From Adhaeribacter pallidiroseus (GTDB lineage Bacteria; Bacteroidota; Bacteroidia; Cytophagales; Hymenobacteraceae), in the NCBI RefSeq assembly GCF_003340495.1, contig NZ_QASA01000001.1:2790001-2854000 (forward strand): 64,000 bases of DNA. Direction: 5' to 3'. Positions 55,915 to 64,000 of the stretch are shown here, piece after piece (the stretch's first letter is position 1; the number at the start of each line of letters is the position of its first letter). Both the position numbers and the translations under genes were made by a program. The notes beneath the pieces were generated by a model. The model was not told the origin of the DNA. It did no database searches and saw only the letters and a list, made by a program, of their open reading frames with translations.

Positions 55915-56418
55915 TTATGCTAAAATACGGCTTACGGATTCTTTGCCTGGCGGCTGTTTTTTTAAATTTTCGATGTAGCGAATAGTTCTATCAACGCGCA
56001 ATTGTGGGTTTTTAACCGCAGTTATGGAATACATGAGCGTACGTTGCTTGCCGGGCGTTAATTGTTCAAAGCGAATTTTACCAACTTCGTCTTGTTCTAA
56101 TAAGGCGGCAAGTTCCTCGGGCATTTCCATACCATAAGGGCTTAAATCTGGTTTTAGATTAACCGTAACTTCCTGATTAAGCTTTAATGCAGCTTCCTTC
56201 AGGCGTTTGGCGCTTAATAGTATATAGGCACAGCCATTACCCAGTGCAACCAGGCCGCACGGAAAAGTAATAATTTGATTTACCTGGCAAATCAATCGCG
56301 CTCCGGGTTTCGCGTTTAGCTGCGCCATTATAGCCGGAGTAACCTCCAAGTAATGACCACCCAAGTGCGGCAAACGATTAATGGTACTGGTATAAGAAAC
56401 TGCTATTTCCGGGTTCAT
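55915..56418 (-). CDS. YdeI/OmpD-associated family protein with DUF1905 domain
   Basis: A 167-residue protein with a DUF1905 domain (about 10-95; YTSTINRLPHLGGHYLEV to LGNGCAYILLSAKRLKEA) and a C-terminal OmdA/YdeI-type part (about 105-165; MPEELAALLEQDEVGKIRFEQLTPGKQRTLMYSI and RTIRYIENLKK). Relatives have been linked to bacteriocin or peptide tolerance in enteric bacteria, but no mechanism is known. It is monocistronic by spacing. A CAAAATTA lies at 56421-56428, too close to the start codon to act as a normal -7 box. Confidence 0.85.
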   Translation of the reverse strand: MNPEIAVSYTSTINRLPHLGGHYLEVTPAIMAQLNAKPGARLICQVNQIITFPCGLVALGNGCAYILLSAKRLKEAALKLNQEVTVNLKPDLSPYGMEMPEELAALLEQDEVGKIRFEQLTPGKQRTLMYSITAVKNPQLRVDRTIRYIENLKKQPPGKESVSRILA

Positions 56419-56652
56419 TCCAAAATTAGATCAATGGTTAGGAAATGTGATTTTACGACCATTACCCCGAAACAACCAGCGCTTGTGCTTGTTTTCTGTA
56501 GCAACCGGTAAATTCTGTTTTATATAAGATCTATTTTTTCTGTTTTTTAAAATAACAAGGTTATTTATGTGTCGTATGTAAATATAATTCGTAATCGGTT
56601 TTAGGAACATCTAACTAAATAAGAAAGATGGTTTTTTAATTTATCTATTTAT

Positions 56653-58173
56653 ATGACTAATAACGATAATATAACAAAAGAAAATCCGGATGTAATATTA
56701 ATCGGGGCCGGAATCATGAGTGCCACCTTGGGCATGATGATTAAGGTATTGGAACCCGATGTTACCGTAGAAATTTTTGAACGCTTAGACGTAGCTGCCG
56801 CCGAGAGTTCAGATGCCTGGAATAACGCGGGCACGGGCCACTCCGCTTTCTGCGAATTAAATTACACTCCCGAAAAACCAGATGGTTCCATTGATACTTC
56901 CAAAGCCGTAGGCATAGCCGAGTCTTTTGAAATATCTAAACAATTTTGGGCTTTCCTGATTCAGAACAATTTAATAAACTTACCGGAGTCTTTTATCCGG
57001 CGTATTCCGCACATGAGCTTTGTATGGGGCGAAAAAAATGTGGAATATTTAAAAAAACGCCACGCCGCGCTTACCAAATGCCCTTTGTTTAAAGGCATGC
57101 AGTACTCCGATGAGGTGGCGCAGCTCCGCGCGTGGATGCCCGTAATTATGGAAGGCCGCGATCCGGCGCAAAAAGTAGCGGCCACCCGTATGGAAATTGG
57201 TACCGACGTAAACTTTGGGGCGCTTACCCGGTGCATGTTTGATTATCTAAAAGAACAAGACGGCGTTAAAATCCACTTTCATCACGAGGTTCGCAAACTA
57301 AAGAAAACCGAAGATGGCCGGTGGCAGATTAAAGTAAAAGATTTAGCCACCGAAGAAAAAAGAAAATTAAACGCCCGCTTTGTATTTATTGGGGCCGGTG
57401 GCGGTTCTTTGCCTTTGCTCGAAAAATCCGAAATTCCGGAAGGAAAAGGTTTTGGCGGTTTCCCGGTTAGTGGCCAGTGGTTAGTGTGTACTAACCCCGA
57501 AGTCATTAACCGGCACCAAGCCAAAGTTTACGGAAAAGCCGCGGTTGGTTCGCCGCCCATGTCGGTACCGCACCTGGATACCCGCATTATTAACGGCGAA
57601 AAAGCGTTGTTATTCGGCCCTTATGCCGGCTTTAGTACTAAATTTTTAAAACAAGGCTCTTACTTTGATTTGCCCTTATCCATTAAGGCCAATAACCTCC
57701 GCCCCATGATCATTGCGGGTTTTAAAAACATTCCGTTAACCCGCTACCTGATAAACCAGGTGCGCCAATCGCCGGAAGATCGCTTAGCTTCTTTACGGGA
57801 ATTTGTGCCTCAGGCGCGCAAAGAAGACTGGAAACTCGAAACGGCCGGGCAACGGGTACAGGTAATTAAAAAAGACGCGAAACAAGGGGGCGTTCTGGAA
57901 TTTGGTACCGAAGTAGTAAGTGCCGCTGATGGCTCTATAGCGGCTTTATTGGGTGCTTCGCCGGGAGCGTCAACTGCGGTCTCTATTATGTTAAGCTTAT
58001 TGCAACGGTGTTTTCCGGAACGGTTTAATACCGAAAAAGCGCAAACGAAAATCAAGCAAATGATTCCTTCTTATGGCGAATCGCTGGACAAAGATGCCGC
58101 TTTATTGCAGGAAGTGCGTAACATGACCAGTGAAGTACTCGGCATTAAAGAAACCGAACCCGTACAAATCTAG
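56653..58173 (+). CDS. mqo: Malate:quinone oxidoreductase
   Basis: FAD-dependent, membrane-associated oxidation of malate to oxaloacetate with transfer of electrons to quinone, in the TCA cycle. 506 residues, standard length. The FAD motif is DVILIGAGIMSATLGMMI at about 14-31. Family signatures: ERLDVAAAESSDAWNNAGTGHSAFCELNYTP, FVWGEKNVEYLKKRHAAL, and LFGPYAGFSTKFLKQGSYFDL. The stop codon TAG (58171-58173) is formed at the junction with an inverted-repeat arm that begins GATCGCGG, so the gene end is set by that repeat. Confidence 0.97.
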   Translation: MTNNDNITKENPDVILIGAGIMSATLGMMIKVLEPDVTVEIFERLDVAAAESSDAWNNAGTGHSAFCELNYTPEKPDGSIDTSKAVGIAESFEISKQFWAFLIQNNLINLPESFIRRIPHMSFVWGEKNVEYLKKRHAALTKCPLFKGMQYSDEVAQLRAWMPVIMEGRDPAQKVAATRMEIGTDVNFGALTRCMFDYLKEQDGVKIHFHHEVRKLKKTEDGRWQIKVKDLATEEKRKLNARFVFIGAGGGSLPLLEKSEIPEGKGFGGFPVSGQWLVCTNPEVINRHQAKVYGKAAVGSPPMSVPHLDTRIINGEKALLFGPYAGFSTKFLKQGSYFDLPLSIKANNLRPMIIAGFKNIPLTRYLINQVRQSPEDRLASLREFVPQARKEDWKLETAGQRVQVIKKDAKQGGVLEFGTEVVSAADGSIAALLGASPGASTAVSIMLSLLQRCFPERFNTEKAQTKIKQMIPSYGESLDKDAALLQEVRNMTSEVLGIKETEPVQI

Positions 58174-58394
58174 ATCGCGGATTTTCGCGGATGAAAAGAA
58201 TGAAGAGGATTAACACGATTGGGCAGGTATTTCAAAAAAGATTAACAATGCCTAGTAATTAAAGAGTACAGAGCATATCTAAAAAAAGAAAGGCTAACTG
58301 ATTAAGGTTAGCTTTTCTTTTTTTAAATACGCTTTAACTTCACCATAACCTCTATTTAAATTATAATCAGCGTAAACCGTGAAAATCCGCGATC
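58173..58394. repeat. Inverted repeat pair enclosing the mqo/WYL intergenic region
   Basis: GATCGCGGATTTTCGCGG (58173-58190) and its inverse CCGTGAAAATCCGCGATC (58377-58394) agree at 17 of 18 positions, 186 bases apart. Each arm overlaps the stop codon of a convergent gene: TAG of mqo (58171-58173) and TGA of the WYL regulator (58393-58395). A terminator hairpin lies between. It could be a small non-autonomous mobile element or a dispersed repeat; no target-site duplication is seen. Confidence 0.6.
58281..58324. terminator. Bidirectional terminator between mqo and the WYL regulator
   Basis: 18-base arms (58281-58298 and 58307-58324) with one G-T wobble and an 8-base loop. The core GGCTAAC/GTTAGC is flanked by A7 and T7 runs, giving a working terminator for both convergent genes. 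Confidence 0.8.
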
Positions 58395-59082
58395 AGTAAT
58401 GAACCGGCAGCAACTTTTGGTAAGCATTTAAATCCATATGGTCGAGTTTTTCGAATGGCTTGTCGGTGGGAGTAATTTTTAAAATCCGGGAAACTTTGAA
58501 GTCGCGGTATTCTTGCCGCCAGTGGCACCAGGCAATAAGGTGCCAGCTGAAGGCGTAAAAAATTAAGCCAATGGGTTCGATGTTCCGTTTACTCACTTCG
58601 CTCTTGTTGTTTTTATAATCAACCTGTACCATTACTTTAGACGATATGGCATTTTGCAGCACCGATAAATACTCATAATCGTTTTGAATGCAAGGCGGAA
58701 ATTGGAACCGGATGTTGTTATTCAGCATTTCGAGCTTTTCCTTCTGCGGCCCCCGAAGTACCGACTTAACTTTATTTAGGGCGTTGGAATAATGCGTTTG
58801 AATTGACTTATCGGCAAATCCCGCTACCAAACTTTCCATGAGCAGCAAAGCATTGGCCTCTTCGCAGGAAAAAGAAACCGGAGGCAAAAAGTACCCCAGC
58901 ACAATAAAATAACCTTTGTTTTGTTCAAAGCTTACCGGAATCCCCTGTTCTCCTAAAGCTTTCACATCGCGGTAAACCGTGCGAATACTAATCCCGAACT
59001 TATCGGCTATTTTCTCGGCGGTTACATACTTTTTAGATTGCAACAATGTTAAAATTCCGAATAAGCGATCGATGCGGTTCAT
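58393..59082 (-). CDS. HTH/WYL-domain transcriptional regulator (YafY-like)
   Basis: A 229-residue DNA-binding protein: N-terminal winged helix (about 1-60; MNRIDRLFGILTLLQSKKYVTAEKIADKFGISIRTVYRDVKAL) and a WYL ligand-sensing domain (about 135-200; YKNNKSEVSKRNIEPIGLIFYAFSWHLIAWCHWRQEYRDFKVSRI). WYL regulators respond to small ligands or nucleic acids; the target is unknown. Neighbouring genes on the same strand do not suggest one. The stop codon falls inside the inverted-repeat arm described at 58173-58394. Confidence 0.92.
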   Translation of the reverse strand: MNRIDRLFGILTLLQSKKYVTAEKIADKFGISIRTVYRDVKALGEQGIPVSFEQNKGYFIVLGYFLPPVSFSCEEANALLLMESLVAGFADKSIQTHYSNALNKVKSVLRGPQKEKLEMLNNNIRFQFPPCIQNDYEYLSVLQNAISSKVMVQVDYKNNKSEVSKRNIEPIGLIFYAFSWHLIAWCHWRQEYRDFKVSRILKITPTDKPFEKLDHMDLNAYQKLLPVHY

Positions 59083-59454
59083 TGGCTGAGTTTATAGTTC
59101 CAGAAACATCCTTATCCCCGTTTTTACCACTAGTAAAAACTACCTCCGAACGGCTAGATTACAGCTCTTTTTAAGGCACGGTTCCGGAATAAATATAAAG
59201 CTTTTACCTTAACCTGTTTGCTTCCGGCTTTTAAAAATTCAACAGTTTACAAAACATTTTACTTTATTCATCAGAAACCCGGCTGCTACAAAACCCGGGT
59301 AAAACCACGCTGTAACGGGCCTCTCCCTTAGTAATATTTAAAAATAGGCAGCAGTATTTTTCTAGGCTTTAAAAATGAGCAGACCAGTGGTTTTTTAAAT
59401 TTATATTTAGAAACCCGCTGATCCGCTCGTTTTTACGCGAAAGTAGTTTTGATT
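59083..59454. other. Intergenic region upstream of the WYL regulator
   Basis: 372 bases. I see no open frame, promoter consensus or strong hairpin. It should hold the promoter of the WYL gene and the transcription end of the 59455-59859 gene. Confidence 0.4.
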
Positions 59455-59859
59455 TTATAGTGTTCCGGAGTTTATACGGGATAACTGTTTTAATCCGCGA
59501 GTTTGCAGAACAGCCATTAACGCTACCCACAAGGCCACGCCAGTTATTAGAATATAGCCCAGGGTAGTAAAACTAAATAATTGCGGAATAAGAATAATCG
59601 CACTTTCTACTACCCACAACACATCCAGAGCAATAATAAATTTAACCCAAACTTTCTGGACAGCGGGTTTTCGGCTTTGGTTAAAAACCAGCCCGGCAAA
59701 TAACAATAAAAATATCCCCACGGCTATAAACGGTACTGGGGTAGTACTACCGAAAAGGTTGGCAATGGTTCCTGGAAATACAAGCAGTAACAAGGCAGTG
59801 GCTCCGGAACTTAACGCATTAATCAGCAAAACTGGTTTTAAGGTTGTTATTGTTTTCAT
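59455..59859 (-). CDS. Small integral membrane protein, 134 residues
   Basis: Four hydrophobic segments at about 12-30, 42-60, 72-92 and 97-117, with short basic loops (NQSRKPAVQKVWVK) between the second and third. No catalytic motifs are visible and I recognise no named family. It is divergent from the AraC-type regulator at 59929, with only 69 bases between, and has a good -7 box 23 bases before its ATG. This layout suggests that the regulator controls it. Confidence 0.8.
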   Translation of the reverse strand: MKTITTLKPVLLINALSSGATALLLLVFPGTIANLFGSTTPVPFIAVGIFLLLFAGLVFNQSRKPAVQKVWVKFIIALDVLWVVESAIILIPQLFSFTTLGYILITGVALWVALMAVLQTRGLKQLSRINSGTL

Positions 59860-59881
59860 AATTATATTTTTTTAGTATATT

Positions 59882-59889
59882 CAAAACTA
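59882..59889 (-). promoter_or_regulatory. -7 promoter element of the four-helix membrane protein gene
   Basis: Plus-strand CAAAACTA reads TAGTTTTG on the minus strand, a full match to TAnnTTTG, ending 22 bases before the ATG at 59859. It lies in the 69-base divergent spacer shared with the AraC regulator. Confidence 0.45.
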
Positions 59890-59928
59890 GCAGAAAGCGG
59901 CGGGCCTAAATTGATATATTGCGACAAA

Positions 59929-60903
59929 ATGAAAATAGCTGCCTTGCATGTACAGCCCTTTTTGGAATACGCGCAAATACGGGGAGTATGGCTACCCCCG
60001 GAGCTTAAACCAGTATTGAAAATCACCCCCACCGACGTTTTACTAATATCGGAGCCGGAATTTTATGGTGCCTTAAAATGGATACAGCAAGAGCTGCCAG
60101 ATGATTTGTGGGGCATAAAGACCGGAAATTTTGTGGCTTTAAAACTACTGGGATTGATTTATCGGATTTCGTTGCAGGTAACTACCCTCGCCGAAGCGTT
60201 CCATTATCTGCAATCCTACTTGCAAAGTACCTTGCCTCTGGTAACTACCACTACCCGCATAACTGAAGAACAGATTACCATTTCCGTGGATATTGCCAAC
60301 AAGGAGAAAACAATAAACCGAATTATCCTGGAAAATGTATTAACCATTATCTCCCGCGAAATAGGAATGATGGCCACGCAGGAAGTAGCCTTTGCTTTAA
60401 CCTCGCCGTTCTGGCACGCAGGGTATCCGAAAGGGTGGGAAAACGGCGAAAATTTTAGCATTGCTTTTGAACTCATCCTTTTAAAGGCCGCCATCAAACA
60501 ACGCCCTGCCGAAAAGCTGGAAATCCTGGTTCCGGAATACATTAAGTTGATTGAAAAAATAAAAGCCGCGGAGGACAGTTTTGCAAACCAGGTAAAGATA
60601 TTAATCTTGTCGATGTCGGACCCGCACTTACCGGATATTACGGCGGTGTCGGACGCCTTGTATTTAACGCCCCGTTCCTTGCAGCGCCGCCTGGAACGCG
60701 AAAACAGCAGTTTCCGACTGCTCCAGTTGGATTTAAAAAAACAAATCTGTTCTTTTTTATTGCAACACCAAGCGTATTCTGTAGCCAGCATGGCTTACCT
60801 CTTAGGGTACGCCGAACCCGCCGCGTTTATTCATTCTTTTAAAAAATGGTTCGGCGATTCGCCTGCCAGAATCCGGAAGAGCTACTCCAATATAAATGCA
60901 TGA
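59929..60903 (+). CDS. AraC-family transcriptional regulator
   Basis: About 324 residues from the ATG at 59929 (MKIAALHVQPFLEYAQIRGV); a longer frame starts at a TTG (59911) and is less likely. The N-terminal two thirds is an Arabinose_bd-type effector domain of the OruR/ArgR-like group (LPDDLWGIKTGNFVALKLLGLIYRISLQVTTLAEAFHYLQSY). The C-terminal 90 residues hold the double helix-turn-helix: LPDITAVSDALYLTPRSLQRRLERENSSF and SVASMAYLLGYAEPAAFIHSFKKWFGDSPARIRK. It probably regulates the divergent membrane-protein gene. No ligand can be named. Confidence 0.92.
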   Translation: MKIAALHVQPFLEYAQIRGVWLPPELKPVLKITPTDVLLISEPEFYGALKWIQQELPDDLWGIKTGNFVALKLLGLIYRISLQVTTLAEAFHYLQSYLQSTLPLVTTTTRITEEQITISVDIANKEKTINRIILENVLTIISREIGMMATQEVAFALTSPFWHAGYPKGWENGENFSIAFELILLKAAIKQRPAEKLEILVPEYIKLIEKIKAAEDSFANQVKILILSMSDPHLPDITAVSDALYLTPRSLQRRLERENSSFRLLQLDLKKQICSFLLQHQAYSVASMAYLLGYAEPAAFIHSFKKWFGDSPARIRKSYSNINA

Positions 60904-61070
60904 AACAACAGCAGACATTTGCCTAAAGCAAATGGACAAGGAAAGATACCGCCTATATGGCGCTGATTTATTTATGCTCCTACCGTCTGAAAAAGGACAA
61001 TGTAGTTGTTATTTAAAAATTGCAGTTGTGTTAGACTCAGAAATAAATTCCTGCTGTCGAGAGAAGCTAA

Positions 61071-61514
61071 TTATTGAATATACTTATTATTTTTGCTTTG
61101 AATTAGAAAGTCTGTTAGATAATTAGCTGTTTCTTCAAGGTTGCAATGAATCAATGTATTTGGAATTCTTAAAGTTAGAAATCCTTTCAGGAAAGAATAA
61201 TAAGTTCTTTTTAAATCGGCAAGGGCCTGCCTTTGGTCGTAGATATGATGACCACCATCTACTTCAATATTAACTTTTGCATCTGTAACTGCAATATCAA
61301 TTGTTTTATAACCATCAAATTTTTCTAATTCAGCTGGAACACCTCTTTGCTTTAAAGCAAAATATAAATCAATGGTTTCATTTGTAGTTTGACTTGACTT
61401 TGATCTTATCCAATCTTGATGATTTCGGCACAAAGGAACGCCAAAGTTCGATGTTGAGTAATTTAATACGCTAAAATGAAGTGCGCTTCCGCATTCAATG
61501 CAGTTATGAACCAT
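61071..61514 (-). CDS. DUF559/Vsr-like endonuclease-fold protein with Zn ribbon
   Basis: A 147-residue protein. The N-terminus has a CxxC plus C...H pattern (CIECGSALHF, then PLCRNHQDW), likely a small zinc ribbon. The C-terminal half fits the PD-(D/E)XK fold of the DUF559/very-short-patch-repair-like group: TIDIAVTDAKVNIEVDGGHHIYDQRQALADLKRTYYSF, with the Asp of VDGGHH and following Lys as probable active-site residues, and LRIPNTLI. It may act as a repair or defence-related nuclease. No methylase or other defence genes are adjacent. Confidence 0.8.
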   Translation of the reverse strand: MVHNCIECGSALHFSVLNYSTSNFGVPLCRNHQDWIRSKSSQTTNETIDLYFALKQRGVPAELEKFDGYKTIDIAVTDAKVNIEVDGGHHIYDQRQALADLKRTYYSFLKGFLTLRIPNTLIHCNLEETANYLTDFLIQSKNNKYIQ

Positions 61515-61597
61515 TATTTCTGTTAAATATAGATTGATTAGATTTTTACGATCAAATCAATCCAAATATTTAGCCAATATATTTATAACTTGAGAGT

Positions 61598-61894
61598 TTA
61601 TTCCGGAGCTACCATCGCCAGCATCGGGCAATACGCGTACTGGTTTACTTCCGAGGCAGGGTCGTTTTGAATAAATTCTTTGATCTGACTCTCAGCCGAA
61701 ACCGCCATAATGGCCACCCCGTAAGTTGCGGCCGAGTCCAGCACGGGCCCGAATACAACTATTTGCCCATTTGTAAGGTATTGCTGACAATACTGCACGT
61801 GCTTTTGCATGATGTTTTTTTCATTATCCGTCATGGTTTGTGCAAAGTCATTTCGGCTGGGTATAAGTTTCAGAAGAAAATATTTCTTATTTAT
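61598..61894 (-). CDS. YciI-like protein with an apparent ATA start
   Basis: YCII-related domain protein. From the first ATG (61834) only 78 residues are read, beginning MTDNEKNIMQKHVQY, but homology clearly extends upstream in frame: KKYFLLKLIPSRNDFAQTM reads as the missing first beta strand. The codon where ATG would be expected is ATA (61892-61894: ATA AAT AAG AAA TAT). A CTG at 61871-61873 is a weaker option. VVFGPVLDSAATYGVAIMAV is the family core. Either the start codon is mutated (G to A) and the gene is damaged, or a rare start is used. The family has unknown or enzyme-like roles in degradation pathways. Confidence 0.7.
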   Translation of the reverse strand: MNKKYFLLKLIPSRNDFAQTMTDNEKNIMQKHVQYCQQYLTNGQIVVFGPVLDSAATYGVAIMAVSAESQIKEFIQNDPASEVNQYAYCPMLAMVAPE

Positions 61895-62000
61895 GGATTA
61901 AATAGAGACCAAGATTTATAAAAATTTAAAAAAATACCTTTACCAAGAATAAACGGACGGCGGTAAAAAGTAACCAATACTTACCATTCCAAAAAATATT

Positions 62001-62411
62001 TTAAGAAGGATTCAGGTTTGTAACTAATTGCCGCAAAGTTGCCACCGTGGTTTGATAGTCAGACTCCGTAATATGCTGCATACTTTGTTTCCGAAAAGCA
62101 ATTTGCCGGCTTAAACAAGCTTGATGCATTTCTTTCCCGGCCCTTGTTAATCGAATTGAAAAGTCTTCTTCTGTAATACCCTTTTGATGAAACTGGAGTA
62201 ATATAGCTTCTACGGTGTTGTTATCCGCGAAAGGCAGCATCAGTTTAGTTAAATCCGGTTTAGAAAGACCTGGGTTTTCGTTTATAGCGTTTAGAATCTG
62301 CCAATCAGTTCTGGAAAAATTAAACGCTGCCTGAATTTTATCAATCCCTTGCGTAAGTAAGCAATCTACTTGCTTAATCCAGTAACCAATCGGCAAATCT
62401 TTTGACTTCAT
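62001..62411 (-). CDS. MarR-family transcriptional regulator
   Basis: A 136-residue winged-helix regulator. Helix pattern: GYWIKQVDCLLTQGIDKIQAAFNFSRTDWQILNAINENPGLSKPDLTKLMLPFADNNTVEAILLQFHQKGITEE, with the DNA-binding helix about 48-70 and the wing RLTRAGKEM. It is small but complete. It lies in the minus-strand group with the YciI-like gene (107 bases away if the ATA start is used) and may regulate it; this is positional only. Confidence 0.87.
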   Translation of the reverse strand: MKSKDLPIGYWIKQVDCLLTQGIDKIQAAFNFSRTDWQILNAINENPGLSKPDLTKLMLPFADNNTVEAILLQFHQKGITEEDFSIRLTRAGKEMHQACLSRQIAFRKQSMQHITESDYQTTVATLRQLVTNLNPS

Positions 62412-62568
62412 CGAGAATGCTTATTTATCCTTAAATTATTTAATTTTTTAGATAGTCGGTGTTCCGACTTTTTGCTCCGGCATGTTCAGGCTTTATCTAA
62501 AATTATAAAATAACGATTTTTTTAAAGCAGTAAAGCCAGCTCAGTGCTTTTAACCGCAACGCGCTAAT

Positions 62569-64000
62569 TTACGATTTTTTCCAAACTTTAGGAGCCACGT
62601 AAGCTTTGGCCACATCATCCAGAATTAATACCCAATCGTTATCGCGGCCCTGGCTGGGAGGAGTAAAGCTTTGCGCTCCCGAATTTTTAAATTTTCCGAA
62701 GGGAGTGGAGACGCCCGTACGTGGATCGAACCAGTGTGCGTTTACTTCGGTACCCGTAATTTTGCCCATATTTACCGTAAATGGTTTCCCGGAAGTAGAA
62801 TAAACAAAAACATAATCTTTTCCGCGGGTAGCTTGTACGCGATCACCTCCTTCTAAAGCAGATGTAATTAAACTTTGGTCGGGCACCCGGTCCAGGATAG
62901 GCCTAGATTCTATCAGGGCACGAACATGGCTCATGTGGCTACTGCCGGGCAAATTTATTGCTTCAGACCAGGGCCCCAAAGGTCCGTTTATGTTTTTGCC
63001 CATTGCATCGTTCATTTGCCAGATGGCATGGCACCCGTAAGTATGGCCAAAAGCACCGGCGAATAAATCTAAATAAGCCGCTCTTCTTACATCGTAAGCT
63101 TTGGAGTAGCCATTTTCTTTCGTGTTAAAACAAACCGGATGATCTTCGTATATCGGCTCGCCGTCCATAGTTGGTTTGGTATTAGCCAGGTTGTAATCAT
63201 AACTGATGTGCTCGTACACGTCCGAGAAACGGCAGTGCCCCGTTTGGAACATGTTAAAGTCAAGCCAGGCATCGTTGTGAAACCAGGTAGAAGAGCCGCC
63301 TTTTTCTTTGGGCTGCGGATGAAAGGTCATCAGGACTTTATCTTGGTTATTATTGCCGGCTCCGGCTACAATACCCTTGGCCATGGCTCGCCAAATAACA
63401 ATATCCTGCTCGTTTCGAGGGTTCCGGTCGCCACCTAATATCCAGATGACCGGTTTATTTTTGTACCGGCTTCCTAAATATTTGCCGTAAGCTTCGGCAT
63501 TTTGCGGATTAAATATTTCCGGTCCCTCGCCCCATTTATCTTTAAAAATTTTATCGCCCCAAGTAGGCAACATCCCAATGTATAAACCTAAAGATCCGGC
63601 CTTGTTTACAATATAATCAACGTGCTTAAAATATTCTTCGTTGGGTTTCGTAGGATCGTTGTTTACCAGCGGTAATTGCCCGTACGGATTCGGATCCCGG
63701 AGGCCATCCAGTTCGGCCAATACTACGGCTTGTATTACGGTAAAGCCTTTATCGGCGCGGTCTTGCAGGTATTTATCGGCATTTTCCCGGTCGAGACGGT
63801 GAAATAATTCCCAGGCCGTGTCGCCGAGGTAAAAAAACGGCTGATTGTTTTCTTTTAAAATAAACCGTTTGTTAGGACTTACTTTTAATTGATACTGCGC
63901 TTTTGCAGCAGGAACCTGGGTTACCAACAAAAATGCGGTAAGGGCCACGATCCAGAGCAAAGGCCGACTGGTAAATAAACGTAAGGAAAAGATTAGCGTC
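62569..64000 (-). CDS. GH140-like (DUF4038) glycoside hydrolase, 5' end cut by window
   Basis: A secreted glycosidase with a DUF4038/GH140-type barrel: FYLGDTAWELFHRLDRENADKYLQDRADKGFTVIQAVV, LGLYIGMLPTWGDKIF, the acid/base region WILGGDRNP, and the later nucleophile region MDGEPIYEDHP. GH140 members such as the Bacteroides apiosidase act on rhamnogalacturonan-II side chains. A C-terminal beta domain ends at 62569. The frame stays open to the window edge; the stretch LWIVALTAFLLVTQVPAAKAQ is a signal peptide, so the true start is a few dozen residues upstream, at or beyond 64000. Confidence 0.88.
   Translation of the reverse strand, partial: TLIFSLRLFTSRPLLWIVALTAFLLVTQVPAAKAQYQLKVSPNKRFILKENNQPFFYLGDTAWELFHRLDRENADKYLQDRADKGFTVIQAVVLAELDGLRDPNPYGQLPLVNNDPTKPNEEYFKHVDYIVNKAGSLGLYIGMLPTWGDKIFKDKWGEGPEIFNPQNAEAYGKYLGSRYKNKPVIWILGGDRNPRNEQDIVIWRAMAKGIVAGAGNNNQDKVLMTFHPQPKEKGGSSTWFHNDAWLDFNMFQTGHCRFSDVYEHISYDYNLANTKPTMDGEPIYEDHPVCFNTKENGYSKAYDVRRAAYLDLFAGAFGHTYGCHAIWQMNDAMGKNINGPLGPWSEAINLPGSSHMSHVRALIESRPILDRVPDQSLITSALEGGDRVQATRGKDYVFVYSTSGKPFTVNMGKITGTEVNAHWFDPRTGVSTPFGKFKNSGAQSFTPPSQGRDNDWVLILDDVAKAYVAPKVWKKS

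Noticed and set aside
60896-61126. 76-codon plus-strand frame after the AraC gene
   Set aside because: It overlaps the AraC stop and the 3' end of the opposing nuclease-fold gene, and has no family-like pattern or ribosome site.

Overview
The window reads as chromosomal DNA of a gliding-type member of the Bacteroidota, most likely order Cytophagales, family Hymenobacteraceae (an Adhaeribacter-like genome is my best guess, by overall feel and not by alignment). The grounds are: type IX secretion (T9SS) sorting domains of both type A and type B, a PorP/SprF partner protein, DUF4136 and DUF1573 proteins, a NUDIX-type arabinose regulator, a fused alpha/beta keto-acid dehydrogenase E1, and promoters of the Bacteroidota form TTTG-N20-TAnnTTTG. 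I see no rRNA, tRNA, CRISPR array, phage or complete insertion sequence. Non-coding DNA is very AT-rich and the motif AATTTTTAAATTT recurs throughout.

Layout. 1-2413: the 3'-truncated fused E1 gene on the minus strand. 2.6-17.5 kb: mixed housekeeping and envelope genes: a DUF1573 protein, alanine dehydrogenase, an LTA-synthase-like sulfatase-fold membrane protein, a small HsdR-N-like nuclease-fold protein, AMP nucleosidase with an overlapping amidohydrolase lipoprotein, a UMF1-type MFS transporter, a three-gene set (serine hydrolase, 57-residue membrane protein, VanX-like D-Ala-D-Ala dipeptidase), a DUF4136 lipoprotein, an RtcB RNA ligase and a retropepsin/PDZ protein. 18.1-25.6 kb: a 2165-residue repetitive T9SS type B adhesin coupled to a PorP/SprF protein. 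26-30.4 kb: a secreted phosphodiesterase-like protein, a small membrane protein, and an overlapping pair (cNMP/CBS/DUF294 protein plus membrane-anchored DEDDh exonuclease).

30.8-45.6 kb is an arabinan/L-arabinose utilisation locus, all on the minus strand: two GH51 arabinofuranosidases (one frameshifted in a T7 tract), a GH43 arabinanase, an aldose 1-epimerase, a NUDIX-fold AraR-like regulator, araB, araD, an unexplained 168-residue gene, araA, and a Na+/sugar symporter. Polymer is trimmed to arabinose by the exported hydrolases, imported by the symporter, and converted by AraA, AraB and AraD to xylulose 5-phosphate. No SusC/SusD pair is present. A divergent sugar-isomerase gene beside it (45.8-46.7 kb) carries two in-frame stops and looks dead.

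46.9-51 kb holds a 44-residue membrane protein, an AT-rich leader of about 890 bases and a T9SS type A protein with seven 60-residue repeats. 51-55.3 kb has an SDR oxidoreductase, a nucleotidyltransferase, glycerate kinase and a hydroxypyruvate-reductase-like enzyme. 55.5-64 kb holds small proteins, malate:quinone oxidoreductase, WYL, AraC and MarR regulators, a DUF559-like nuclease-fold protein, a YciI-like gene with an apparent ATA start, and a GH140-like glycosidase running off the right edge.
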